From UMGS2069 sp900557585 (GTDB lineage Bacteria > Bacillota > Clostridia > Christensenellales > UBA1242): a stretch of 20,234 bases of DNA. A program made the position numbers and the translations under genes. The stretch covers positions 1-20,234 of the forward strand of contig CABSCS010000014.1 of assembly GCA_902476355.1 (NCBI GenBank). Reading direction: 5' to 3'. Of this stretch, positions 7,566 to 13,815 are shown piece by piece. The stretch's first letter is position 1, and the number at the start of each line of letters is the position of its first letter. The notes under the pieces were generated by a model. It saw only the letters and a program-made list of their open reading frames with translations. It searched no databases and was not told the origin of the DNA.

Positions 7566-8282
7566 TTAAATTTTTCCAAAACGGCGTTTTCTTTTTTGAT
7601 AAACACTGATGCACTCATCAACAGTTTTAGCATCAAAGTCTGGCCAATATTTTTTTGGAAAATAGAACTCGGCATATGCCGATTGCCAAAGCATGAAATT
7701 TGAAAGGCGTTGCTCTCCGCTTGCACGAACAATCAAATCTGGGTCGGCAAGACCAGCAGTGTCAAGATATGAAGAAAATGTTTCTTCATCAACCTTTATT
7801 CCCTTTTCAACAAGTTTGTTTATGGCATTTACAATTTCATGTCTTGAACCATAGGCAAGGCACAAATTCAAAACGTGACTTTTGCAATCTTTTGTTGCAT
7901 CTACAATTTCATTGAACGCAACTTGAACTTCTTTTGGTAAAAGTGCTTCGTCTCCAACCAAATGAAGGCGTGCGTCACGCTTTAAAAGACTTTCTTTCAA
8001 ATTATCTTTCATCTTCACAAACAAGTCGAAAATATAGTCAACTTCGGGTTTTGGTCTTTTGAAATTTTCAGTTGAAAAGCAAAAAATAGAAACAATTTGA
8101 ATGTTTCTTTCAAAGCACCTGTCAATCACTTTTTTAATTGCATCTTTGCCGTTTTTGTGCCCCTCGCATCTTGGAAGTCCACGTTCGGTTGCCCACCTTC
8201 CGTTTCCGTCTGCAATGAAAGCAATATGCTTTGGAATGTTCTCATTTGAAATGGTTTCTTGTTTCTTTTTTCTAAACCACAT
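7566..8282 (-). CDS. uppS: Isoprenyl transferase (undecaprenyl diphosphate synthase)
   Basis: This cytosolic cis-prenyltransferase adds isopentenyl diphosphate units to farnesyl diphosphate to make the C55 carrier lipid for cell-wall synthesis. The 238-aa protein shows HIAFIADGNGRWA (catalytic D25), a GHKNG segment, CFSTENFKRP and the substrate-binding VRASGEQRLSNFMLW (from residue 185), then AYAEFYF. The family's usual Met before the catalytic Asp is Ala here. The ATG at 8282 has AAGGGG seven bases upstream; an in-frame upstream start at 8354 would lie inside the preceding small gene. It sits 10 bases after that gene and upstream of cdsA, as is standard in Bacillota. Confidence 0.95.
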   Translation of the reverse strand: MWFRKKKQETISNENIPKHIAFIADGNGRWATERGLPRCEGHKNGKDAIKKVIDRCFERNIQIVSIFCFSTENFKRPKPEVDYIFDLFVKMKDNLKESLLKRDARLHLVGDEALLPKEVQVAFNEIVDATKDCKSHVLNLCLAYGSRHEIVNAINKLVEKGIKVDEETFSSYLDTAGLADPDLIVRASGEQRLSNFMLWQSAYAEFYFPKKYWPDFDAKTVDECISVYQKRKRRFGKI

Positions 8283-8292
8283 AATATTCCCC

Positions 8293-8496
8293 TTACAACT
8301 CAATTTTAAAATCTGCAACCAAAAGCAAAACATGCTTTTCACCAAGTTTTTCAACTTTCACGACAAGCATATCACTTTTTCTTATCTTTGGTTTAGAAAA
8401 TTCTTTTTCTTCAACTTTGACGCCCTGTTTTTCAAGGTCTTGTTTTGCCAGTTCAAGTGGAAGACCAATATATTTTTCAAAATCAGTTTGTTCCAC
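8293..8496 (-). CDS. Small PASTA-like conserved-looking protein
   Basis: The 67-aa product is not one I can name. It begins at a GTG whose first base is the last base of the frr stop codon (TAGTG), giving one-base coupling to frr, and it ends 10 bases before uppS. The pattern IGLPLELAKQDLEKQGVKVEEKE resembles the first half of a PASTA repeat (a hydrophobic start, then an amphipathic helix, then a beta strand), followed by alternating strand-like segments MLVVKVEKLG and HVLLLVADFKIEL. No signal peptide or membrane helix is visible, so it is probably cytosolic. PASTA is a fold resemblance only; peptidoglycan binding should not be assumed. That it is a real gene is supported by the tight coupling and by the lack of space for anything else. 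Confidence 0.7.
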   Translation of the reverse strand: MEQTDFEKYIGLPLELAKQDLEKQGVKVEEKEFSKPKIRKSDMLVVKVEKLGEKHVLLLVADFKIEL

Positions 8497-9071
8497 TATA
8501 CTTGCATAATGTCCTTTTCTTTATCACAAGCAAGAGCATCAATTTTTGCAACTTCTTTGTCCAATGTTTTTTGAACATCTTTTTCATAGCCAGCCATGTC
8601 ATCTTCACTGATAGCACCGTCTTTTTTGAGTTTTTTAAGTTGTTCCAAAGCATCTCTTCTTGCGTTTCTGCAAGCAACTTTTGTTTCTTCTGCAATTTTA
8701 TATGCACCTTTCACAAGTTCTTTTCTTCTGTCTTCTGTAAGCATTGGAAAAGAAAGACGAACAACTCTTCCGTCATCTGACGGATTAACTCCAAGGTCGC
8801 TTGCCAAAATTGCTTTGTTAATTTCTTTCACAAGAGATTGATCCCATGGTGAAATTACAATTGTTCTTGCATCTTGAACCATGATGTTTGAAACATGCGC
8901 AAGTGGAGTTTGTGCACCATAATAATCAACAGTGATTCGGTCAAGAACATGAGGATTTGCTCTTCCTGCACGAATTGTTAAATATTCACTTTTTAGGTGC
9001 GCTGTCGCCTTTTCGAGTTCTTCTTCAAACTCAAGAAAAATTTCATCGATAATTTCGTTATTTTCTGCCAT
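8496..9071 (-). CDS. frr: Ribosome recycling factor
   Basis: RRF works with EF-G to split post-termination ribosomes. The 191-aa protein is slightly longer than the usual 185 aa and has the expected three-helix-bundle regions: TAHLKSEYLTIRAGRANPHVLDRITVDYYG near the N-terminus (its TIRAGRANP motif is diagnostic), then ISPWDQSLVKEINKAI, then the RLSFPMLTEDRRKELVK segment. The ATG at 9071 has AAAGGAG seven bases upstream. The frame stays open upstream to 9287, but that stretch encodes an AT-rich, Phe/Ile/Cys-rich sequence lying over the terminator and promoter region. In Bacillus pyrH sits between tsf and frr; here that place holds a terminator and a promoter. Confidence 0.96.
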   Translation of the reverse strand: MAENNEIIDEIFLEFEEELEKATAHLKSEYLTIRAGRANPHVLDRITVDYYGAQTPLAHVSNIMVQDARTIVISPWDQSLVKEINKAILASDLGVNPSDDGRVVRLSFPMLTEDRRKELVKGAYKIAEETKVACRNARRDALEQLKKLKKDGAISEDDMAGYEKDVQKTLDKEVAKIDALACDKEKDIMQV

Positions 9072-9096
9072 ATAATTCTCCTTTATACCATCTTCT

Positions 9097-9126
9097 ATTT
9101 TACAAGAAAACCAGCACAAAAAGCAA
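9097..9126 (-). promoter_or_regulatory. Candidate promoter for frr-uppS-cdsA-rseP-polC-like unit
   Basis: TTGCTT (9121-9126) and TAAAAT (9097-9102) are separated by 18 bases, about 25 bases ahead of the frr start codon. The surrounding region (9127-9259) is very AT-rich and offers weaker alternatives, so the exact site is uncertain. Some promoter is expected because the tsf terminator lies just upstream. Confidence 0.5.
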
Positions 9127-9259
9127 TCAAAATAAAGATTTATTTTGCGATTACAGAAAATTATTATATTATATTTCTTTTTAAAGCAACATATGAGCAA
9201 AACACAAACATGCAATAAAAAAATATATAAAATATAAACATGAAAAATAAACAACAAAA

Positions 9260-9284
9260 AAACAGACCAAATTTTGGTCTGTTT
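9260..9284 (-). terminator. Intrinsic terminator of rpsB-tsf
   Basis: The stem AAACAGACC/GGTCTGTTT (9260-9268 with 9276-9284) closes an AT-rich loop that can pair further. On the minus strand it runs into a T tract (9256-9262). It starts nine bases after the tsf stop codon. Confidence 0.88.
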
Positions 9285-9292
9285 CATGTTTA

Positions 9293-9946
9293 TTAGTTTC
9301 CTTGTGCTTGTCTTTTTACTTCTTCAACAAAATCGTCTTTTCTCTTTTCCAAGCCTTCGCCCATTTGATAACGAACAAATCTTCTGATAGAGATTTTTTC
9401 ACCAATTTTGTTTACAGCGTCGCTGATAAGTTGAGAAATTGTTTTTGAAGGATCACGAACATATTCTTGTTCCATCAAAACAACATCTTTATAATATTTT
9501 TTGATTCTTCCTTCAACCATTTTTTCAACAACAGCAGCAGGTTTTCCTTCGTTGAGGGCTTGAACTTTCAAAATTTCTTTCTCTTTTTCAAGTTCAACAG
9601 GATCAACCTCTTCAATTGTAACGCACTTTGGATTTGCGGCTGCAATGTGAATTGCAATGTCGTGTCCAAGTTCTTGGAAAGCAGGGCTCTTTGCAACGAA
9701 GTCTGTTTCACAGTTAACTTCCAAAAGAACACCAATTGTTCCATTCATGTGGATATATGAGAAAACTGCGCCTTCGGCAGCAATTCTTGCTTGACGCTTT
9801 GCAGCGGCAGCAATTCCCTTTTCACGCAAATATACAATTGCTTTTTCCATGTCGCCGTCGGTTTCTGTGAGCGCTTTTTTGCAGTCAAACATTCCAACGC
9901 CGGTTTTTTCTCTGAGTTCTACAACATCTTTAGCGGTAAAAGCCAT
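9293..9946 (-). CDS. tsf: Elongation factor Ts, short single-core form
   Basis: EF-Ts is the nucleotide exchange factor for EF-Tu. The 217-aa protein has the UBA-like N-terminal domain (VVELREKTGVGMFDCKKALTE, residues 8-28) and the TDFV motif (81-84) that contacts EF-Tu, then one core subdomain and a C-terminal helix. The Bacillus and E. coli proteins are about 285-295 aa with two core subdomains; this length matches the compact Thermus- or cyanobacterium-like form. The ATG at 9946 has AGGAG eight bases upstream. It lies 16 bases after rpsB, the usual partner, and is followed by an intrinsic terminator. The frame extends upstream to 10129 over rpsB, which I reject. Confidence 0.96.
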   Translation of the reverse strand: MAFTAKDVVELREKTGVGMFDCKKALTETDGDMEKAIVYLREKGIAAAAKRQARIAAEGAVFSYIHMNGTIGVLLEVNCETDFVAKSPAFQELGHDIAIHIAAANPKCVTIEEVDPVELEKEKEILKVQALNEGKPAAVVEKMVEGRIKKYYKDVVLMEQEYVRDPSKTISQLISDAVNKIGEKISIRRFVRYQMGEGLEKRKDDFVEEVKRQAQGN

Positions 9947-9962
9947 ATTTGTTCTCCTATAA

Positions 9963-10766
9963 TTATTCTTTATCTTCTGCTTTAACTTCTGTAGCAGGTT
10001 CTTCTTTTGCTTCTTCAGCGTTTTCTGCATTTTGTTCTGCAAGAGCGGCTGCTTCTGCTTCTTTGCGTTTAGCAAGACCTTCTTCGCCTTCACGAGCCTC
10101 GATAACTGCATCTGCCATTGCACCAGCAATAAGTTTTACAGCACGGATAGCATCGTCGTTTCCAGGGATAACATAGTCAACATCGTCTGGATCACAGTTT
10201 GTGTCTACCAAACCAATAATAGGAATACCAAGTGATCTAGCTTCACGAACAGCAATGTATTCTTTCTTTGGGTCAACAACGAACAAAACGCCTGGAAGAG
10301 TTCTCATTTCTTTGATTCCACCAAGGTTTTCTTCAAGTTTGTCGCGTTCTGCTTTAAGTTTGATAACTTCTTTCTTTGGAAGCAAATCAAATTCTCCTGA
10401 CTTTTCCATTTGGTTGAGTTTGTTAAGTCTGTCAACTCTTCCACGGATAGTTTTGAAGTTTGTAAGTGTTCCACCAAGCCAACGATTTCCCATATAGAAC
10501 ATATCGCAACGCTTTGCTTCTTCAACAACGGCATCTTTTGCTTGTTTCTTTGTTCCAACGAAAAGTGCACTCTTTCCTGATGAGATAACTTCTTTCATGA
10601 AAGCATATGCTTCATCAATGCAGTTAACAGTCATTTCAAGGTCAAGAATGTAAATATCGTTACGAGCAGTGTAGATGTATTTTTTCATTTTTGGGTTCCA
10701 TTTTCTTGTTGGATGACCAAAATGAACACCTGCTTCAAGCAATTGTTTCATTGATACTACTGACAT
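9963..10766 (-). CDS. rpsB: 30S ribosomal protein S2
   Basis: S2 is a late-assembling protein of the small subunit that helps dock S1-like factors. The 267-aa protein begins MSVVSMKQLLEAGVHFGHPTRKWNPKM, with the S2 signature. It also has MYMGNRWLGGTLTNFKTI and VDPKKEYIAVREARSLGIPIIGLVDTNCDPD, all diagnostic. The last roughly 40 residues are an Ala/Glu/Lys-rich tail beyond the conserved core. The ATG at 10766 has AGGAGG ten bases upstream; a second GGAGG-like stretch lies about 14 bases further up in the leader. It is first in the rpsB-tsf operon and has a strong promoter and a leader with three small hairpins. Confidence 0.97.
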   Translation of the reverse strand: MSVVSMKQLLEAGVHFGHPTRKWNPKMKKYIYTARNDIYILDLEMTVNCIDEAYAFMKEVISSGKSALFVGTKKQAKDAVVEEAKRCDMFYMGNRWLGGTLTNFKTIRGRVDRLNKLNQMEKSGEFDLLPKKEVIKLKAERDKLEENLGGIKEMRTLPGVLFVVDPKKEYIAVREARSLGIPIIGLVDTNCDPDDVDYVIPGNDDAIRAVKLIAGAMADAVIEAREGEEGLAKRKEAEAAALAEQNAENAEEAKEEPATEVKAEDKE

Positions 10767-10867
10767 TTCAAATTTTCCTCCTTTTTTATTTCCTCCCCGC
10801 ACTTCACCTATTTTGAAGACGCAAAGAATTTTGCGCAAGGTTCAAAATATCCGCACGGGTGCGTGAT
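10767..10867 (-). promoter_or_regulatory. Structured 5' leader of rpsB
   Basis: The roughly 100-base leader contains three short inverted repeats. One lies near the predicted start (CGCA/TGCG, 10852-10863), one is GCGCAAA/TTTGCGT with a four-base loop (10819-10836), and one is CTTCA/TGAAG (10802-10818). Two purine-rich GGAGG stretches follow. Autoregulatory leaders ahead of rpsB are known in several phyla. That this is one is inference; I could not match it to a known consensus. Confidence 0.45.
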
Positions 10868-10873
10868 ACGAAG

Positions 10874-10902
10874 AATATATCATATCTATGAAAAAAAATC
10901 AA
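10874..10902 (-). promoter_or_regulatory. Sigma-A-type promoter for rpsB-tsf
   Basis: TTGATT (10897-10902) and TATATT (10874-10879) are separated by 17 bases that include a T-rich stretch. The predicted start is near 10867. It lies just downstream of the DUF1292 terminator, as expected for an independent unit. Confidence 0.75.
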
Positions 10903-10923
10903 GATTTTTATGTCATTTTGCGC

Positions 10924-10965
10924 AAAAAAAAATGAGATAATTTTGCCATGCGGAAAAATTATCCC
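10924..10965 (-). terminator. Intrinsic terminator after the DUF1292 gene
   Basis: On the minus strand GGGATAATTTT pairs with AAAATTATCTC (10955-10965 with 10934-10944, one G-U pair) around a ten-base loop. Nine consecutive T follow (10924-10932). It is 32 bases beyond the stop codon. Confidence 0.9.
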
Positions 10966-10996
10966 AAATTTCTGAAACATTTATAAATTAAATGGT

Positions 10997-11344
10997 TTAT
11001 TTGTTGCCATTTCCTTCTGCTTCGTCAAGAAGTTTGTTATATTCTTCAAAAACAGCATCGATAATTGCGTCGTCAAGTTCAATTTCAAACTTGTCTGCAT
11101 TATCTTTTCCTCTTGAAACTTTGAAAACAAGTGCTTCGTCTTCTTCCATTCCGTCAAGAAGTTCAACTGGTTGCAAAATTACATAATAGTTTCCTCTGTA
11201 TGCAATTCCTGCAACTTCAATAAAGTCTACTTCTTCGCCTTCTGCTGTGAGAAGTGTGATGATATCATCATCGTCATTTTGCATATGGTTGATTGATTCT
11301 GGAAGATTGTCTTCACCAAATTTCTTTTCGTTTTCGTTTGCCAT
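10997..11344 (-). CDS. DUF1292 family protein (YrzB-like)
   Basis: The 115-aa acidic protein belongs to DUF1292 by its pattern: DIITLLTAEGEEVDFIEVAGIAYRGNYYVIL (about residues 27-57), then PVELLDGMEEDEALVFKVSRG, then a C-terminal helix FEEYNKLLDEAE. The function of the family is unknown. Members are small and cytosolic and commonly sit beside ruvX, as this one does (60 bases downstream), which matches the Bacillus yrrK-yrzB pair. The N-terminus carries an Asp run (DDDD at 24-27). The ATG at 11344 has AAGGAG eight bases upstream, and a good promoter candidate lies over the end of ruvX. The family call is solid; no role can be given. Confidence 0.85.
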   Translation of the reverse strand: MANENEKKFGEDNLPESINHMQNDDDDIITLLTAEGEEVDFIEVAGIAYRGNYYVILQPVELLDGMEEDEALVFKVSRGKDNADKFEIELDDAIIDAVFEEYNKLLDEAEGNGNK

Positions 11345-11396
11345 AGTACTCTCCTTTTTATGGGTTTTGACAAAAGTTTTAAACTTTCTATACTCT

Positions 11397-11424
11397 ATTA
11401 TACACTACTTTTTGATTTTGTCCA
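11397..11424 (-). promoter_or_regulatory. Candidate promoter for the DUF1292 gene
   Basis: TGGACA (11419-11424) and a consensus TATAAT (11397-11402) are 16 bases apart. They overlap the last codons of ruvX and lie 53 bases ahead of the DUF1292 start codon. Confidence 0.55.
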
Positions 11425-11821
11425 AATAATTTTGCAAAATAATTGTAGCAGCAACCTGGTCTATCACATTTTTTCGCTTGTCACGACGCATGTTCGATTC
11501 AAGCAAAATCCTTTCGGCTGAAACGGTTGAAAGTCTTTCATCTTGAAAAACAATTTTGCTTGAAGTGCACTTTGAAAGTTCTTCGGCAAAATCTTTCACC
11601 ATTTTCACACTGTCACCCTCGCTTCCGTCCATTTTGAGTGGAAGCCCAATCACAAATGTATCGCTGTCCAGTTTTTCAGCAAGGCTTGCCATGTATCTTG
11701 CGTCAAGAAACAAATTTCTTCGTCTGTACACCTCATAGGAACTTGCAATCATTCCCAAAATGTCACTTGTTGCAATTCCAATTCGCACAGTTCCAATGTC
11801 AAGACCAATAATTTTTTTCAA
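11405..11821 (-). CDS. ruvX: RuvX/YqgF putative RNase H-fold nuclease
   Basis: This 138-aa protein of the YqgF family has an RNase H/RuvC-like fold, and members are implicated in 16S rRNA 5' maturation (Holliday resolution has also been proposed). Visible active-site motifs are GLDIGTVRIGIA (D8 region), FVIGLPLKMDGSEG, the QDERLSTVSAE segment with its acidic pair, and the C-terminal KNVIDQVAATIILQNYL aspartate. Length is typical. The frame starts at TTG 11821, with AAGGGG about 11 bases upstream; no ATG is available before the first beta strand. A promoter candidate lies 39 bases upstream over the end of the neighbouring small membrane-protein gene. Confidence 0.92.
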   Translation of the reverse strand: MKKIIGLDIGTVRIGIATSDILGMIASSYEVYRRRNLFLDARYMASLAEKLDSDTFVIGLPLKMDGSEGDSVKMVKDFAEELSKCTSSKIVFQDERLSTVSAERILLESNMRRDKRKNVIDQVAATIILQNYLDKIKK

Positions 11822-11859
11822 ACTTTTCTCTTCCCCTTATGGTTTTCACCACTGGTTGT

Positions 11860-11888
11860 ATTCTAGCAAAAATAATGTCCGCTGTCTA
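11860..11888 (-). promoter_or_regulatory. Candidate promoter for ruvX
   Basis: TAGACA (11883-11888) and TAGAAT (11860-11865) are separated by exactly 17 bases. Each differs from consensus at one base. The site begins directly after the stop codon of the upstream small gene. Confidence 0.6.
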
Positions 11889-12131
11889 TTATTTTGACGA
11901 AGAAGATTTGTTTTGTTTGTTTTTATTTTGATTTTTGCTTTGATTTTCATCTTCTTGAAGGTTTTCAGTTATTTCTGAAATCTTCTCTTTTGCCTCTTCA
12001 AGTTTTTCTGTTGCCATTTCTTTTGCTTGTTTTGCACCCGACTGGACTTTTTTGTTTGTTGCGCCAATATAAATTCCAACGCCAAAGCCAATGCCCATTG
12101 AAAGCAAACAGCATTTTAAACAATCGTTCAT
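11889..12131 (-). CDS. Small YtxH-like membrane protein
   Basis: The 80-aa product has one N-terminal hydrophobic, glycine-patterned segment (residues about 8-23, LLSMGIGFGVGIYIGA) preceded by three cysteines (C4, C7, C8). A charged Lys/Glu heptad-like helix follows (about 27-58, probable coiled coil), then a polar Asn/Lys/Ser-rich tail ending in four serines. That layout recalls YtxH/DUF-type Gly-zipper proteins, which are anchored in the membrane with a cytosolic coil; the assignment is by shape, not strict homology. The start at 12131 is chosen because GGAGGAAACAAT precedes this ATG. A longer frame to 12170 lacks a binding site. No clear promoter of its own is visible, so it may rely on readthrough of the terminator at 12182. 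Confidence 0.7.
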   Translation of the reverse strand: MNDCLKCCLLSMGIGFGVGIYIGATNKKVQSGAKQAKEMATEKLEEAKEKISEITENLQEDENQSKNQNKNKQNKSSSSK

Positions 12132-12181
12132 ATTGTTTCCTCCTGCATTTAGTTTGTCCAGTTTTGACAAAAATATACAAA

Positions 12182-12209
12182 AAGAGCCACGACTTTTGCC
12201 GTGACCCTC
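12182..12209 (-). terminator. Intrinsic terminator of the iscS-like/iscU-like pair
   Basis: A G+C-rich stem of about 12 pairs with several G-U pairs (12182-12193 with 12198-12209) closes a four-base AAAA loop. Five T follow on the minus strand. It starts 19 bases after the scaffold-like gene. Confidence 0.82.
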
Positions 12210-12227
12210 TTCTTTTATCTCTACTGA

Positions 12228-12602
12228 CTATTTAATTTTCTTGTCAATATTCTTGATTGCAGACTTTGCAGTTTCTTCTGCCATGACTGCATATTTTTGT
12301 TTGCTTTCTTCAATTCCTTGAAGAGCCTTGATAATTGCTTTTGCTGTTACAGTTTTTTCTGCTTCTTCCAAAGTTTTTCCAATCATCATTTTTGTTGCAA
12401 CCGAACAACATGCAATTGCAACTGTTGGCCCAAATGTTTGATATGTTGCTTCTTTAATCATGTCTCCATCAAGAGAGATATAAATTTTCATGATTTGTCC
12501 ACTTTCTTGTGAAACAACTTTTCCAACGCCATCTGCACCCTTGATAACTCCAACATTTTCAGGATTATAAAGTTCGTTTAAAATTTCGTTTGTATATGCC
12601 AT
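12228..12602 (-). CDS. IscU/NifU-N-like protein without cluster-binding cysteines
   Basis: Overall the 124-aa protein aligns well to the IscU/NifU N-terminal scaffold: LYNPENVGVI (11-20), a GVGKVV turn, GQIMKIYISL, YQTFGPTVAIACCSVATKMMIGKTLEEA (54-81) and the C-terminal helix. Every sulfur or metal ligand position is changed. The P-A-C-G-D-x-M-K motif is ESGQIMK (Cys to Ser34, Asp to Gln36). TFGCGSAIA is TFGPTVAIA (Cys to Pro59). The H-C pair before the last helix is KY (103-104). The only cysteines are an extra pair, C65-C66, at a normally Ser-rich spot. It therefore should not assemble clusters in the known way. It starts one base after the IscS-like stop (TAATATG), implying coupled synthesis and probably a complex. 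A regulatory or structural role is speculation. Confidence 0.85.
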   Translation of the reverse strand: MAYTNEILNELYNPENVGVIKGADGVGKVVSQESGQIMKIYISLDGDMIKEATYQTFGPTVAIACCSVATKMMIGKTLEEAEKTVTAKAIIKALQGIEESKQKYAVMAEETAKSAIKNIDKKIK

Positions 12603-12603
12603 A

Positions 12604-13791
12604 TTACAATTCCACCTTGTTTTTATAAATTCTGATAGCAGAAATGCTACGCACTTTCTTTACGATTTTACGAAGTTTTTCAACAATGTCGTCGATATCT
12701 TCTTTTGTTATTGTTGGTGAAAATGAGAAACGAACAGAAGATTCTGCTTGTTCAAGTTCTTTTCCCATTGCAAGAAGAACATATGATGGTTTTTGGCTTA
12801 CTCTTCCAGCAGATGCACTTGTTGAAACATAAATTCCTTCTTTGTCAAGCAAAACAGCAACTGCCTCGCCATCAGCACCTTCAAATGAAAGGCTTGCGTG
12901 GTTTGCAAGACGTTGTGAAGCGTGACCATTAAGTTCAATATTATGGATTGCTTCTGATGCTTTTTTCAAGAAATATCTTCTGATGCTTCTGAGATATTTG
13001 CTTCTTTCTTCAACATTTTCGGTTACTTCTTCAATTGCTTTTCCCATTGCAACAACAGCAGGAACATCAAGTTCACCAGCACGATATGCGTCTTCACTTG
13101 TTCTTCCGTCGATAAGTTTTTGGATTGCAGTTCCTTTTTTAACATAAAGTGCGCCAACACCCATTGGTCCACCAAACAAATGTGCTGAAAGTGAAAGAGA
13201 ATCAACACCAATTTCTTTCACGTTAATATCAAGCATTCCAATTGCTTGTGATGCATCGGTGTGGAAAACAACTTCGTTTGCTTTTGCAAGTTCGGCAATC
13301 GCACGGATTGGTTGAACAGTTCCAACTTCTGCGTTTGCAACAGAAATTGTAATCAAAATTGTGTTTGGCCCAATTGCTTTGACAACTTCGCTATATTTGA
13401 TTGCACCGTTTTCGTCAACAGGAATATAGGTTACAACAAAACCTTCTTTTTCAAGTGCTTTGCAACTATCAAGCACGCTTTCATCTTCAATTACAGAAGT
13501 GATAATATGATTTCCTTTTTTACGGTTTGCTCTTGCAATTCCTTTGATTGCAAGGTTGTTTGACTCTGCCTCGCCACTTGTGAGCACAATTTCTTCTGCT
13601 GATGCACCAATTGCTTTTGCAATTTTTTGTTTTGCAAGCAAGATTGCATCTGACGCGTCTCTTCCTGATTTATAAATGGTTTCAGGATTAGCATAAAGCG
13701 AACCATAGGCATCTATCATTTCACGATATGCTTCGTTTGACATTTGTGTGCCAGAAGCATTGTCAAGATAATAAATCTTTTGTTTATCCAT
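12604..13791 (-). CDS. IscS/NifS-like protein lacking catalytic Lys and Cys (pseudo-enzyme)
   Basis: The 395-aa fold is that of a class V cysteine desulfurase: YYLDNASGT (7-15), YANPETIYKSGRDA, VLTSGEAESNNLAIKG (69-84), HTDASQAIG (177-185), FGGPMGVGALYVKKG (206-220), PSYVLLAMG and SSVRFSFSPTIT. The catalytic positions are gone. The Schiff-base lysine of SAHK is Leu205 (SAHL, codon TTG). The persulfide loop V-S-x-G-S-A-C reads VSTSASA, with Ala328 for Cys. The PLP-stacking His of EHxxVL is Asp103, and NNEIG is NAEVG. The GGGQE-x-G-x-R-x-GT segment is rewritten. D179, Q182 and R354 remain. The frame is intact, with a strong promoter and AAGGAG ahead of the ATG, so this is not decay. It cannot be a conventional PLP desulfurase; its role is unknown. 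Confidence 0.88.
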   Translation of the reverse strand: MDKQKIYYLDNASGTQMSNEAYREMIDAYGSLYANPETIYKSGRDASDAILLAKQKIAKAIGASAEEIVLTSGEAESNNLAIKGIARANRKKGNHIITSVIEDESVLDSCKALEKEGFVVTYIPVDENGAIKYSEVVKAIGPNTILITISVANAEVGTVQPIRAIAELAKANEVVFHTDASQAIGMLDINVKEIGVDSLSLSAHLFGGPMGVGALYVKKGTAIQKLIDGRTSEDAYRAGELDVPAVVAMGKAIEEVTENVEERSKYLRSIRRYFLKKASEAIHNIELNGHASQRLANHASLSFEGADGEAVAVLLDKEGIYVSTSASAGRVSQKPSYVLLAMGKELEQAESSVRFSFSPTITKEDIDDIVEKLRKIVKKVRSISAIRIYKNKVEL

Positions 13792-13815
13792 GTTCTTCTC
13801 CTTAAATCTGCTTAA

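Noticed and set aside
9072..9287. 72-codon N-terminal extension of frr that looks like membrane helices
   Set aside because: RRF is soluble and begins at 9071 with a strong ribosome binding site; the upstream stretch covers the tsf terminator and an AT-rich promoter region.
10767..10838. 24-codon upstream extension of rpsB
   Set aside because: The S2 N-terminus MSVVSMKQLLEAGVHFGHP starts at 10766 with AGGAGG upstream; the extension lies in the structured leader.
12147..12172. TTTGTC/GACAAA inverted repeat ahead of the small membrane-protein gene
   Set aside because: A six-base stem with a seven-base loop is common by chance in AT-rich DNA, and no -35/-10 pair accompanies it.
12604..13791. 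IscS-like gene as a decaying pseudogene
   Set aside because: There are no frameshifts or internal stops over 395 codons, codon use matches the neighbours, and the promoter, ribosome binding site and terminator are intact.
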